Under the pieces are notes generated by a model. The model saw only the letters and a program-made list of their open reading frames with translations. It was not told where the DNA came from and did not search any database. A program made the position numbers and the translations under genes. A stretch of DNA of 64,000 bases from Clostridium_AW sp963515715 (GTDB lineage Bacteria > Bacillota > Clostridia > Clostridiales > Clostridiaceae), in assembly GCF_963515715.1 (NCBI RefSeq), contig NZ_CAUPZS010000016.1, forward strand, positions 28,228 through 92,227. Direction: 5' to 3'. Positions 7,566 through 16,044 of the stretch are shown piece by piece (position 1 is the stretch's first letter; every line of letters starts with the position of its first letter).

Positions 7566-8753
7566 TTATATCAAGTGATTCTTAGCTTCAGATAAAACCT
7601 GTTCTTTTGTGTATTCTTTTTTAATCCAATTATTTATTTTAGATGAAAGAGTTATATTCCCTAAAAGCATTGCCCCACATAATTTATTATCTTTAAAAAA
7701 GTATTTATAATAAGTTCCTTTTTCGGGATTTTCATACGAAAATTGTTCAAAATTATCATTGCAGGTACCACAGGAAAACACTCTAGCATTCATTGAAGTA
7801 AATGCAAGGGTTGGGACAAAATCTTCAAATACTTCATTTCCACCAGTAGCATTTTCACCTGCTACTTTACCCATTTTTACAGCCGCAGGCCAGGTACCAT
7901 AAATTCTACCATTTAGCTCTGCTACATCTCCACAAGCATATACATCCTTTATATTAGTTTCCATTTTATCATTTACAATTACACCATTATTTGTTGAAAT
8001 ACATGATTTTGAAGCCAACTCCTTATTAGGTCTAATGCCTACGGAGAACAATAGAAGATCCGCATCTAAAATTTTATTACTTTTAAGTTTAGCGCCTGTA
8101 ATTTTCCCATCTCCCATAATCTCTTGAAGAGAGTCACCTAAGATAAATTCTACACCGCTTTTTTCAACAGAACTTTTAAATAATTCAGAACCTCTTTCGT
8201 CCAGCTGTTTTGGTAATAATCTTTCAAAGAATTCTACTACTGTGACTTTTAGTCCGGATTTTTGTAAATCCCAAGCAGCTTCAAGACCTAAAAGTCCTCC
8301 ACCTATAACGATTGCTTTTTTACAATCTTTAGCATAAGATTTTATTTCCTCCGCATCACAAAGAGATTTTAACGAGAAAACACCTTTCTTATCTTTGTCA
8401 GGTATTGGGGGAATAAAATTATGACTTCCATTTGCCAGTATTAGCTTATTATAAAAAATAAATTCTTCATCTTCAAAAACTATCTTTTTATTTTCTGTAT
8501 CAATAAATTCTACAGATCTCCCAAGCATAAGATCAATATTATTTTCTTTGTACCAGTTTTCTTTAGCTAAGTAAAAGGTATCTTCTAATCTATCTTTAGA
8601 TAAATATGATGAAAGTGATGGTCTGTAATAGCTAATTTCTTTTTCTGTAGATATAATAGTTATACTACAGTTTTTGTTTTTTTCTCTTACTCTATCTGCA
8701 GCGTAAAATCCTGCAGCTCCATTTCCGATTATAATATAGCTTTCTTTATTCAT
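7566..8753 (-). CDS. NAD(P)H:rubredoxin reductase-like FAD oxidoreductase
   Basis: A 395-residue pyridine nucleotide-disulfide oxidoreductase-type flavoprotein. The N-terminal FAD loop is YIIIGNGAAGFYAADRV, the central NAD(P)H loop is AIVIGGGLLGLEAAWDL near residue 145, and a second FAD motif (VYACGDVAEL) lies near 268. It lacks a CxxxxC redox disulfide, as in clostridial NADH:rubredoxin oxidoreductases and the N-terminal half of NirB. Likely roles are feeding electrons to rubredoxin for oxygen or peroxide removal, or to a small Fe-S reductase. The lone siroheme reductase at 3.9 kb lacks a donor and is a possible partner (inference). The start has GAGGTGT upstream. Confidence 0.87.
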   Translation of the reverse strand: MNKESYIIIGNGAAGFYAADRVREKNKNCSITIISTEKEISYYRPSLSSYLSKDRLEDTFYLAKENWYKENNIDLMLGRSVEFIDTENKKIVFEDEEFIFYNKLILANGSHNFIPPIPDKDKKGVFSLKSLCDAEEIKSYAKDCKKAIVIGGGLLGLEAAWDLQKSGLKVTVVEFFERLLPKQLDERGSELFKSSVEKSGVEFILGDSLQEIMGDGKITGAKLKSNKILDADLLLFSVGIRPNKELASKSCISTNNGVIVNDKMETNIKDVYACGDVAELNGRIYGTWPAAVKMGKVAGENATGGNEVFEDFVPTLAFTSMNARVFSCGTCNDNFEQFSYENPEKGTYYKYFFKDNKLCGAMLLGNITLSSKINNWIKKEYTKEQVLSEAKNHLI

Positions 8754-8859
8754 AATTTAACACCTCTTTATATTAATTGGCATCTATATATAATTTTAAT
8801 CTATTCCATCAAATTACACAATTGATTGATTATGGATTAAATCATGCCCTGGTGATATA

Positions 8860-8889
8860 TTGACGTAATATTATTTATTATGCTAAAAT
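8860..8889 (+). promoter_or_regulatory. SigmaA promoter of the nhaC-like gene
   Basis: TTGACG is followed after 18 bases by an extended -10 box (TGC-TAAAAT, 8881-8889). The predicted start near 8896 puts a terminator-like hairpin at the very 5' end of the transcript. Confidence 0.7.
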
Positions 8890-8898
8890 AACGAAGTG

Positions 8899-8928
8899 CT
8901 TCTTGTATTTTGTGCAAGAAGTTTTTTA
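8899..8928 (+). promoter_or_regulatory. Terminator-like hairpin at the 5' end of the nhaC leader (attenuator candidate)
   Basis: Arms CTTCTTG and CAAGAAG with a 9-base loop are followed by T6. The hairpin begins only about 3 bases after the predicted transcription start and 48 bases before the coding start. It could attenuate transcription or protect the 5' end; no aptamer-sized sequence precedes it. Confidence 0.45.
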
Positions 8929-8975
8929 TTATGTAGAAGAATATAGAAATATTAACTATTTATGGAGGGGAATAA

Positions 8976-10274
8976 ATGAAAGAAAGTAAAGGTAATGCAA
9001 TAGCCTTGTTACCACTGATATTATTTATAGTATTATATTTATCAATTTCACTAGTATATAAGGACTTTTATGCTATGCCTGTTAGTGTTCCATTTTTAAT
9101 TTCAGGCATCACCGCATTAATGATTAATAGAAAAGAGAGCATATCGAAGAAATTAGAAGTGTTTTGTAAAGGTGCAGGAGATGAAAATATTATACTTATG
9201 TGTGTAATATTTATTTTAGCAGGTGCCTTTGCACAAGTGGCAAAAGATATTGGTGCAGTAGAATCTACTGTAAACCTAGGACTTTCGATTTTACCTAGCA
9301 ATTTATTGGTATCAGGAATATTTATAATTGCTTGTTTTATATCATTATCTATAGGAACTTCAGTAGGTACAATTGTAGCTTTATCTCCAATGGCTATTGG
9401 AATAAGTGATAAGACTGGAATTTCTTTAGCTTTGATTTTGGGTGCGGTAGTTGGAGGAGCTATGTTTGGAGATAATTTATCTATGATATCGGATACCACA
9501 ATAGCTGCGGCAAAAACACAGGGATGTGATTTAAAAGATAAGTTTAAAACTAATTTTTTTATAGTACTACCAGCAGCGATAATTACAGCTATTATATTTG
9601 CAATAATTACAGCAGGAAATAACGTTGTTGCAACTTCAAGTGAAAGTTTTAGCATAATTAAAGTTTTACCCTATTTATCTGTATTGATAGCTGCACTAAT
9701 GGGTGTTAATGTAATTATGGTTTTAGTAGGCGGAATAACTTTTTCAGGAATTATTGGACTAGTAACTGGAGAGATGACTTTTATTGGGATACTTCAATCT
9801 ATGGCTAAAGGGATTAATGGGATGTCAGAACTTGTGATTATATCTCTTATAATCGGTGGTACTGTTGAAGTAATTAAGTATAATGGAGGAATAGATTATC
9901 TATTAGGTTTTATTAATAAAAAGGTTAAGTCAAAACGAGGTGCTGAATTTGGAATAGCCTTACTTGTGTCAATTGTAGATATATGTACAGCAAATAATAC
10001 TATAGCAATAGTAATGGCAGGACCTTTAGCTAAGAACATATCTACCGAATATGGGATAGAACCACGAAGATCAGCTAGTATATTGGATACATTCTCTTGT
10101 TTTTGTCAAGGAATAATACCATATGGGGCCCAATTATTAGCAGCAGCAAGTTTGGCAAATATATCTCCTATTTTAATAATGAGATATTTATACTATCCAT
10201 ATTTGATGGGAATATCTGCAATTATAGTTATTATATTAGGAGTCAATAAAATTAATATTAGGTCGAAAGCTTAA
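8976..10274 (+). CDS. NhaC-family Na+/H+ antiporter
   Basis: A 432-residue polytopic membrane protein of about eleven or twelve segments. Conserved NhaC-type features are the AKDIGAVESTVNL stretch, the SIGTSVGTIVALSPM motif and the GGAMFGDNLSMISDTT motif around residue 160, where acidic residues take part in ion exchange. It exports Na+ (or Li+) for protons to keep internal pH and sodium balanced; some family members exchange organic acids. GGAGGGG lies 5 bases before the ATG. It has its own promoter and a hairpin leader and is monocistronic by context. Confidence 0.87.
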   Translation: MKESKGNAIALLPLILFIVLYLSISLVYKDFYAMPVSVPFLISGITALMINRKESISKKLEVFCKGAGDENIILMCVIFILAGAFAQVAKDIGAVESTVNLGLSILPSNLLVSGIFIIACFISLSIGTSVGTIVALSPMAIGISDKTGISLALILGAVVGGAMFGDNLSMISDTTIAAAKTQGCDLKDKFKTNFFIVLPAAIITAIIFAIITAGNNVVATSSESFSIIKVLPYLSVLIAALMGVNVIMVLVGGITFSGIIGLVTGEMTFIGILQSMAKGINGMSELVIISLIIGGTVEVIKYNGGIDYLLGFINKKVKSKRGAEFGIALLVSIVDICTANNTIAIVMAGPLAKNISTEYGIEPRRSASILDTFSCFCQGIIPYGAQLLAAASLANISPILIMRYLYYPYLMGISAIIVIILGVNKINIRSKA

Positions 10275-10304
10275 AGACCTTATTAATTTAAATTTATATT
10301 TATA

Positions 10305-10334
10305 TTGAAAGTAGTTAAAATATGTTATTATAAT
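10305..10334 (+). promoter_or_regulatory. Promoter of the COG2426-type membrane protein gene
   Basis: TTGAAA and TATAAT are separated by 18 bases, about 47 bases before the coding start at 10381. Confidence 0.6.
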
Positions 10335-10380
10335 GTATTAAGGGGAAACCTTAATGTTTATTGGATATAAGGAGAGAAAA

Positions 10381-10830
10381 ATGGACAATCTTATAGTGTT
10401 TTTTATGTCAGCAGTACCTATTATAGAACAAAGAGGAGCTATACCATATGGAATATTTGTAGCTAATATGGATCCGTCCCTAGCATTTTTGATTAGCTTT
10501 TTAGGAAGCTTACTTCCAGTGCCGTTTATATTATTATTATTCAATGTAATTTTTAAATGGATGAAAAAATATAAATTTTTTGATCCTCTAAATAATATAA
10601 TAGAAAATAAAATAAGAAAAAATACTGGCAAAATGGAAAAATATAAGGAGATAGGCCTTATTGCGTTTATTGCAATACCATTACCTACTACAGGTTTATG
10701 GACAGGAAGTGCCATAGCGGCATTTTTAGGATTAGATTTTAAAAAATCTTTTCTATGTGCAGCTTTAGGTGGAATAATATCTGCAACATTAATAACTTTA
10801 GGATGTGTAATTTTCCCGAATATGTTTTAA
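10381..10830 (+). CDS. Small multidrug export-like membrane protein (PF06695/COG2426 type)
   Basis: A 149-residue protein with four or so membrane segments. The signature VPIIEQRGAIPYGI near the N-terminus and the AIPLPTTGLWTGSAIAAFLG motif in the second half mark the 'putative small multidrug export' family. The family name comes from distant similarity; transport has not been firmly shown. I chose ATG 10381 (GGAGAG 4 bases upstream, conserved core begins there), but ATG 10354, with AGGGG upstream, would add nine residues. Confidence 0.8.
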   Translation: MDNLIVFFMSAVPIIEQRGAIPYGIFVANMDPSLAFLISFLGSLLPVPFILLLFNVIFKWMKKYKFFDPLNNIIENKIRKNTGKMEKYKEIGLIAFIAIPLPTTGLWTGSAIAAFLGLDFKKSFLCAALGGIISATLITLGCVIFPNMF

Positions 10831-10888
10831 TTAAAAGTAAAAACATATACAAATTAATATTAAAAAAATATGGACAAAATATTCTGAA

Positions 10889-10990
10889 TTCGACAAGAAA
10901 TATTAGATGTATTTCCACATAATAGAAAATAACCTGCATAATATTATTTTTTAAAATATTTGAAAGGTTTTAATGTCAAATTGTTGACAT
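10889..10990 (+). promoter_or_regulatory. Operator-like sites upstream of the DUF6514 gene
   Basis: Two items lie in the gap after the export-like gene. TTCGACAAG at 10889-10897 is, on the minus strand, CTTGTCGAA, close to the Spo0A box. A perfect inverted repeat ATGTCAA-ATTG-TTGACAT lies at 10973-10990 and also contains a TGTCAAA core. No convincing -10 follows at the right distance. Candidate regulatory sites only. Confidence 0.35.
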
Positions 10991-11087
10991 AACTTATTTT
11001 ACTTGCTTTTCAAGATGTGACAACTTTTTTTATTTTATAATGTTAGTATTATATAAAAGATGTTCTACACATTTTGGGGGGTTAGTT

Positions 11088-11441
11088 ATGGTAATAGTGG
11101 AAAGTATGATGAGAAGTGTTAAGACTGATGAAATGGAGCGTAGTTATCATTATAGAATGCTAAAGAGTAATATAAGTCTAGATTATTCTAATCAATCAGT
11201 TGAAGTTCAGGCTTATGGAATAGAAGTTGAAAGACAGGATATTAAAGATGGAAAAGTAATAAATATTGAAAGAAATTATGTGAGAGGGATTAGCCCTCAA
11301 AGACATAAAGTACATAAGCTTTTAAAACTTCTTTATGACAACAGTGTGTCGCCAATTCATTTAATAGATATTTTGGGAGATTATATAGACGAATATATAG
11401 TAGACTTTGATAAGGAACTAATGGATATAGCAATGAATTAA
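11088..11441 (+). CDS. DUF6514 family protein
   Basis: A 117-residue soluble protein of the clostridial DUF6514 type: an N-terminal beta-rich part containing VQAYGIEVERQD and a helical C-terminal part with SPQRHKVHKLLKLLYDN and DYIDEYI. No enzymatic motif is visible and no function is known to me. The ATG at 11088 is chosen because GGGGGG lies 6 bases upstream; an earlier ATG at 11040 has none. Spo0A-box-like sites upstream would fit a sporulation- or stationary-phase gene, but that is conjecture. Confidence 0.75.
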   Translation: MVIVESMMRSVKTDEMERSYHYRMLKSNISLDYSNQSVEVQAYGIEVERQDIKDGKVINIERNYVRGISPQRHKVHKLLKLLYDNSVSPIHLIDILGDYIDEYIVDFDKELMDIAMN

Positions 11442-11513
11442 AATTTTTTAATAGAGGTGAAAACCTCTATTTTCTTTATATAATAAATATATATATGTAG
11501 AGAGGTGAGGGTT

Positions 11514-11888
11514 TTGATTATAGGAATTGGTACTGATATTATCGAAATAGAAAGAATAAAAACAGCTATTGAAAGAAATTCTAAGTTTTTAGAAAAGATA
11601 TTTACAGAAAAAGAAAGAGAATATTTTAAATCAGTAGGTTTTAGGATAAATAGTATAGCAGGTAACTTTGCTGGAAAAGAAGCAGTATCAAAAGCCTTAG
11701 GGACTGGATTTAGAAATTTTTCTATGAAAGACATTGAAATATTAAGGGATGAATTGGGAAAACCAATAGTTAACTTGTATGGTAATGCAGGAAAAATGGT
11801 AATTGAAAATAAAAATTATAATTTGCATATAAGTATATCCCATAGTAGAGAAAATGCCATAGCTTATGCTGTTCTGGAGGTGTGTTGA
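11514..11888 (+). CDS. acpS: Holo-[acyl-carrier-protein] synthase
   Basis: A 124-residue enzyme that transfers the 4'-phosphopantetheine arm of CoA to apo-acyl carrier protein, enabling fatty-acid synthesis. The IGIGTDIIEIERI start carries the metal-binding Asp, and the GNFAGKEAVSKALGTG motif near residue 50 carries the metal-binding Glu. The TTG at 11514 is used because AGGTGAGG lies 3-4 bases before it and homologues begin MIIGIGTD; a GTG nine bases earlier overlaps that site. It is directly followed by nnr, the common order acpS-nnr-(gerS)-alr. Confidence 0.95.
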   Translation: MIIGIGTDIIEIERIKTAIERNSKFLEKIFTEKEREYFKSVGFRINSIAGNFAGKEAVSKALGTGFRNFSMKDIEILRDELGKPIVNLYGNAGKMVIENKNYNLHISISHSRENAIAYAVLEVC

Positions 11889-13391
11889 TTGAAAATAGGT
11901 ACTTCTGAAATCATAAAAAATATAGATAAATATTGCATAGAAAATATGGGGATTCCAGGGATTGTTCTAATGGAAAATGCCGCTATTAAGGTTATAAAAA
12001 ATATTCCTCTAGAAAAATTCAATAATTTTGTAGTAGTTTGCGGAAGAGGTAACAATGGTGGAGATGGTTTTGCAGTATGCAGGCATCTATATAGTTTAGG
12101 AAAAAAAGTAGATGTATTTTTAATAGGTGAAGAAAAAAATATGAGTAAGGATTGCTATATAAACTACTCAATTCTTAAAAATATGGGACTAAAAATACAT
12201 ACTATTAGCAATATAGAAGATATAAATGATTTAAGAGAAACATTAAAAAGAAGTCATATGACTATTGATAGTATATTTGGAACCGGATTAAATAATAAAG
12301 TTAAGGATATATATTCTACTGTAATATCAGTAATGAACGAAAATAGTTCTTACATATTATCTATTGACATACCATCAGGATTGGATAGTAATAATGGTAA
12401 TGTATTAGGCAATTGTATAAGGGCCAATAAAACTGTGACTTTTCAGCTATATAAAAGAGGATTTTTAAATTATGAAATTCATAATTTACTTGGTGAAGTA
12501 ATAGTTGAGGATATAGGTATACCTGAACATATTGAAGATAAGTTTCACCAAAAAGAATTCATATTAGATGAAGATATGATAAAGAATAAAATAGCCATAA
12601 GAGATAGACATTCTCACAAGGGTGATTATGGGAGAGTTGCAATCGTTGCAGGAACTAAAGGGTATACAGGAGCGGCCTATATATGCACAGAGGGAGCAGT
12701 AAGAAGTGGAGCAGGTTTAGTTACACTATGCACCAGAGAAAATATTTTACAAAGTTTAACTTCTAAGGTTTCTGAAGCTATGTTAATTTCAATTGAAGAT
12801 GAAGAAGAGTTTAATAAGATAATTAGGAAAAGTAATAGTATAGCTATAGGGCCAGGGATGGGGAATAGTGATGATACCTTTAAGATATTATCAAATGTCA
12901 TGGGAAATGCAGATTGTCCCGTAGTAATAGATGCAGACGGACTAAATGTGCTAAAGAATAATATGAACATACTCAAAGAGAAAAAAAGCAATTTAATATT
13001 AACTCCTCATTTAGGTGAAATGTCTAGACTTGTGGATAAACCTATAGATTATATAAAGAAAAACAGGATAGAAATAGCTAAAGATTTTGCTGAAAAATAT
13101 GGAGTAGTATTGCTATTAAAGGGATATCATACCTTTATTACAGATGGGGAAAGCCTTATAGTGAACTCAACAGGCAACAGTGCAATGGCTTCAGGGGGAA
13201 TGGGGGATTGCCTTACGGGTATTATAGCTTCCTTATTAGCACAAGGATATAACCCACTTAGAGCAGCAGCATTAGGTGCATATATTCATGGTTATTGTGG
13301 AGATGCGCTTTCAAAGAAAATGTTTTGCGTAAATGCTAGTCATATACTCAAATATCTGCCTTATGGAATGAAAGAAATTCAAAATTTATAG
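11889..13391 (+). CDS. nnr: Bifunctional NAD(P)H-hydrate epimerase / ADP-dependent dehydratase
   Basis: A 500-residue metabolite-repair enzyme. Residues 1-210 are the YjeF N-terminal epimerase domain (GRGNNGGDGFAV near residue 53) and residues 230-500 the ribokinase-like ADP-dependent (S)-NAD(P)H-hydrate dehydratase (GTKGYTGAAY, AIGPGMG and GGMGDCLTGI motifs). Together they restore damaged NAD(P)H hydrates. It starts with TTG immediately after the acpS stop, with GGAGGTG inside acpS, so the two are translationally coupled. Confidence 0.93.
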   Translation: MKIGTSEIIKNIDKYCIENMGIPGIVLMENAAIKVIKNIPLEKFNNFVVVCGRGNNGGDGFAVCRHLYSLGKKVDVFLIGEEKNMSKDCYINYSILKNMGLKIHTISNIEDINDLRETLKRSHMTIDSIFGTGLNNKVKDIYSTVISVMNENSSYILSIDIPSGLDSNNGNVLGNCIRANKTVTFQLYKRGFLNYEIHNLLGEVIVEDIGIPEHIEDKFHQKEFILDEDMIKNKIAIRDRHSHKGDYGRVAIVAGTKGYTGAAYICTEGAVRSGAGLVTLCTRENILQSLTSKVSEAMLISIEDEEEFNKIIRKSNSIAIGPGMGNSDDTFKILSNVMGNADCPVVIDADGLNVLKNNMNILKEKKSNLILTPHLGEMSRLVDKPIDYIKKNRIEIAKDFAEKYGVVLLLKGYHTFITDGESLIVNSTGNSAMASGGMGDCLTGIIASLLAQGYNPLRAAALGAYIHGYCGDALSKKMFCVNASHILKYLPYGMKEIQNL

Positions 13392-13452
13392 AATAAATGA
13401 ATAACAGGGATAGTATTAATAATATAAACTGAATTTTATGGGGAGGAAAATA

Positions 13453-14058
13453 ATGAAGAAGTGGTTGTGGATAATTCCTGTTATTATTTTTATAGTTTCT
13501 ATTCCTTTGCTATTTTATAGTAAAGTTTCACATAAAGAAGAAAAAGCCATAGATTATATTAAAAATTTAAAGAGCTATAGCTGTGAGAGTAATATAATAT
13601 TAGTAAATGATAAACAAGCTGTAGAGTATAATTGTAAACAGTATTATGATAGGAAAATCGGCGGAAGAATAGAGATAGGCGATAGTAGAGTCATTATATA
13701 TAAAGACAATAAGGCATATGTTAGCGATTTAAAATCAAATATGAAGTATACTGTAGATAGAGATTTTGATATAATATTTAATATCAGTATGGTTAGTGAA
13801 TATATAAAATTAATGTATACTAATGAAGAAATTAAGATATCTTCTAAAAGTATAGAGGGAATTGAATATACTATAGTGGAACTTCATATGCCATATATGA
13901 ATAGAAATTTAGTTAAAGGCAGAGTTTATTTAAATAAAGACAATTATTTGCCGGAAAGATTAGAAATACTAGATAGTGGCAATAGGATTAAAGTAAGGGT
14001 CAATTATAAAAACTTTATTCCTAATGAAGATATGGATCAAAGTTTATTTAATTTATAG
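13453..14058 (+). CDS. GerS-like / LolA-fold membrane-anchored protein
   Basis: A 201-residue protein with one N-terminal membrane segment (about residues 3-23) and a LolA-like beta-rich outer domain. Its place directly before alr matches gerS of Clostridioides difficile, a LolA-like lipoprotein needed for spore germination. Unlike that lipoprotein, no lipobox cysteine follows the hydrophobic stretch, so anchoring would be by the uncleaved helix. ATG 13453 is preferred: it has GGGAGG 5 bases upstream, and the ATG at 13438 merely precedes that site. Function by context: germination or envelope assembly. Confidence 0.72.
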   Translation: MKKWLWIIPVIIFIVSIPLLFYSKVSHKEEKAIDYIKNLKSYSCESNIILVNDKQAVEYNCKQYYDRKIGGRIEIGDSRVIIYKDNKAYVSDLKSNMKYTVDRDFDIIFNISMVSEYIKLMYTNEEIKISSKSIEGIEYTIVELHMPYMNRNLVKGRVYLNKDNYLPERLEILDSGNRIKVRVNYKNFIPNEDMDQSLFNL

Positions 14059-14076
14059 TTAAAGAAGGTGAAAGAC

Positions 14077-15237
14077 TTGTTTAGGCACTTAAGACCTGTA
14101 TGGGTAGAAGTAAATTTGGATAATTTGTCTCACAATATGAATGAAATTAAAAGAATTTCAAAGAGTAAAGAAATAATAGCAGCAGTAAAGGCTGATGCTT
14201 ATGGTCATGGTGCATTAGATATTGTATCTACTTTATTACGAAATGGAGCTACAAGGCTTGCTGTAGCTGTTGTTAATGAAGCTGTGGAGTTAAGAAGAGG
14301 AGGGGTAACCTGTCCTATAATGATACTGGGTTTTACTCCTGATAGGCTAATAGAAAGCCTTTTAAGATACGATATTGAACAAACGGTATACAATTATGAT
14401 TTAGCTGAAAGAATAAGCAGTATGGCAGTTGAAAACAACAAAATTGCAAAGATTCATATAGCACTTGACACAGGTATGGGTAGAATAGGATTTAAATGTG
14501 ATTTAGATGGAATAGAGCAGGTATATAAAATAAGCAAATTGCCAAATATAATACTTGAAGGTTTATTTTCACATTTTTCCTCAGCAGATGAAGAGGATAA
14601 GAGTTATACAAACATGCAGTTTGAAAAGTTTAACTGGTTTTATAATAGTCTAAAAGAAAAAGGTGTTAATGTAAATATAAGACATATTGCTAATAGCGCA
14701 GCAATTATAGATTTGCCAGAAACACATTTAGAGGCTATAAGGCCTGGAATAATAATGTTTGGATATTACCCTTCGGAGGAGATAAATAAAGAGAAAATCA
14801 AATTAAAGCCTGTTATGTCATTGAAAACTAATATAGTGCATATAAAGAAAATGGATGCAGGAGAATATATAAGCTATGGTAGAGCTTTTAAAACTGAAAG
14901 AAAGAGTGTTATAGCTACATTACCAGTAGGTTATGCAGATGGATACACTAGATCCTTGTTCGGCAAAGCTAAAGTTATAGTAAATGGCAAATATGCCCCT
15001 GTAATTGGGAAAATATGCATGGATCAATGTATGATAGATATAACAGAGGTTCCTAATGTTAATATAGGTGATGAAGTTATACTAATGGGAGAAGGGGAAG
15101 GTCTAAATATTAATGCAGAACAAATAGCAGAGGAAATAGGAACTATAAATTATGAGGTAATATGTATGATTAGTAAAAGAGTTCCTAGGGTATACTTAAA
15201 AAATAATGAGATAGTAAAAATAAGGAACTATGTATAA
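14077..15237 (+). CDS. alr: Alanine racemase
   Basis: A 386-residue PLP enzyme making D-alanine for peptidoglycan. The PLP lysine lies in AAVKADAYGHG near residue 38, the catalytic tyrosine in ISYGRAF near residue 265, and the MDQCMIDIT motif near residue 312. The TTG at 14077 is favoured, with GAAGGTG 6 bases upstream; the GTG at 14068 overlaps that site. It follows the GerS-like gene by 18 bases and probably ends the acpS-nnr-gerS-alr unit. The product is cytoplasmic and acts as a dimer in known relatives. Confidence 0.95.
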   Translation: MFRHLRPVWVEVNLDNLSHNMNEIKRISKSKEIIAAVKADAYGHGALDIVSTLLRNGATRLAVAVVNEAVELRRGGVTCPIMILGFTPDRLIESLLRYDIEQTVYNYDLAERISSMAVENNKIAKIHIALDTGMGRIGFKCDLDGIEQVYKISKLPNIILEGLFSHFSSADEEDKSYTNMQFEKFNWFYNSLKEKGVNVNIRHIANSAAIIDLPETHLEAIRPGIIMFGYYPSEEINKEKIKLKPVMSLKTNIVHIKKMDAGEYISYGRAFKTERKSVIATLPVGYADGYTRSLFGKAKVIVNGKYAPVIGKICMDQCMIDITEVPNVNIGDEVILMGEGEGLNINAEQIAEEIGTINYEVICMISKRVPRVYLKNNEIVKIRNYV

Positions 15238-15268
15238 GCTGGATAAAAAATGAAAAACTAAAATTGTT

Positions 15269-15298
15269 TTGACATTGTATTAAATAAAGGATTATAAT
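15269..15298 (+). promoter_or_regulatory. SigmaA promoter of the EndoAI/EndoA operon
   Basis: A consensus TTGACA is followed after 18 bases by TATAAT, about 49 bases before the antitoxin start. Confidence 0.8.
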
Positions 15299-15346
15299 TG
15301 TTTTGTACATATCTATGCATAGGTTAATAGGAGGTATTAAAATTCA

Positions 15347-15667
15347 ATGTCAAGCTCAAAGAGATTAGTTGTAAACCTCTCAGAAACACTAAATAATGAA
15401 TTTAATGATGCACTAAAAGAAGATTCTAAAAAAAGAAGTGAATTTATAAGGGAAGCTATAATATTATATATAGAAGAGAAAAAACAATATAGAGAAATAG
15501 AACAAATGAAAAAAGGTTATATAGATATGGCCAATATAAATTTGGAAATTGCAGAGATGGGCTTTGCAAGTGACGCTAATGAATTAAAAGAATATGAAGC
15601 GAAGCTTTCGGGGTGTGATTTGTCCGATGACGACGATAGTGAAAAGAGGAGATATATTTTATGCTGA
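15347..15667 (+). CDS. ndoAI: EndoAI (MazE-type, ribbon-helix-helix) antitoxin
   Basis: A 106-residue CopG/ribbon-helix-helix protein: the DNA-binding part is RLVVNLSETLNNEF (residues 5-18) plus two helices, and the C-terminal tail is acidic (CDLSDDDDSEK), as expected for wrapping the toxin's RNA-binding face. It is the antitoxin to the adjacent EndoA endoribonuclease and normally also represses the operon. TAGGAGG lies 12 bases before the ATG and a consensus promoter about 50 bases upstream. The 3' end overlaps the toxin gene by 41 bases, more than usual. Position after alr matches other Firmicutes. Confidence 0.9.
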   Translation: MSSSKRLVVNLSETLNNEFNDALKEDSKKRSEFIREAIILYIEEKKQYREIEQMKKGYIDMANINLEIAEMGFASDANELKEYEAKLSGCDLSDDDDSEKRRYILC

Positions 15668-15980
15668 TTTGAGCCCTGTGGTTGGATCAGAGCAAGGGGG
15701 CGTACGGCCTGTTATAATTATACAAAATGATGTTGGAAATAAATATAGTCCAACTGTAATTGTAGCAGCGATTACTTCACAGATAAATAAAGCAAAACTA
15801 CCTACACATGTAGAAATATCCTCTGAAGAATATGGATTAAATAAAGATTCAGTTGTTTTGCTTGAGCAGATACGAACCCTGGATAAAAGAAGATTGAAAG
15901 AAAAAATTGGACACATGACTGATGAAGATATGATAAAAGTTGATGATTCACTTTTAATAAGTATTGGGTTAAAACAATGA
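15627..15980 (+). CDS. ndoA: EndoA / MazF-type mRNA endoribonuclease toxin
   Basis: A 117-residue type II toxin that cleaves single-stranded mRNA at short sequence motifs. The family core is complete: VKRGDIFYADLSPVVGSEQ with the conserved GSEQGGVRPVIIIQND loop, then VAAITSQ and the C-terminal LLEQIRTLDKRR motif. ATG 15627 is used because MTTIVKRGDIF matches family starts (about 116 residues); the open frame extends 33 bases further up without support. It overlaps the antitoxin by 41 bases. Arg and Thr residues for cleavage appear intact, so it should be active. Confidence 0.93.
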   Translation: MTTIVKRGDIFYADLSPVVGSEQGGVRPVIIIQNDVGNKYSPTVIVAAITSQINKAKLPTHVEISSEEYGLNKDSVVLLEQIRTLDKRRLKEKIGHMTDEDMIKVDDSLLISIGLKQ

Positions 15981-16003
15981 GGGCTTTTTAAGCCCTTACT
16001 TTT
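15980..16003 (+). terminator. Weak terminator after ndoA
   Basis: AGGGCTT / AAGCCCT with a 3-base loop starts in the ndoA stop codon region and is followed by a mixed, T-rich tail (TACTTTTATG). Confidence 0.5.
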
Positions 16004-16044
16004 ATGTAATAATATAGATATATTTTAAAACAGGAGGGTAAAAG

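Noticed and set aside
9068..9655. 195-codon open frame on the minus strand
   Set aside because: It lies wholly inside the NhaC-type gene, has no ribosome site and encodes low-complexity hydrophobic sequence; an antisense shadow.
11017..11041. Promoter GTGACA...TATAAT before the DUF6514 gene
   Set aside because: The gap is only 13 bases, too short for a standard promoter.
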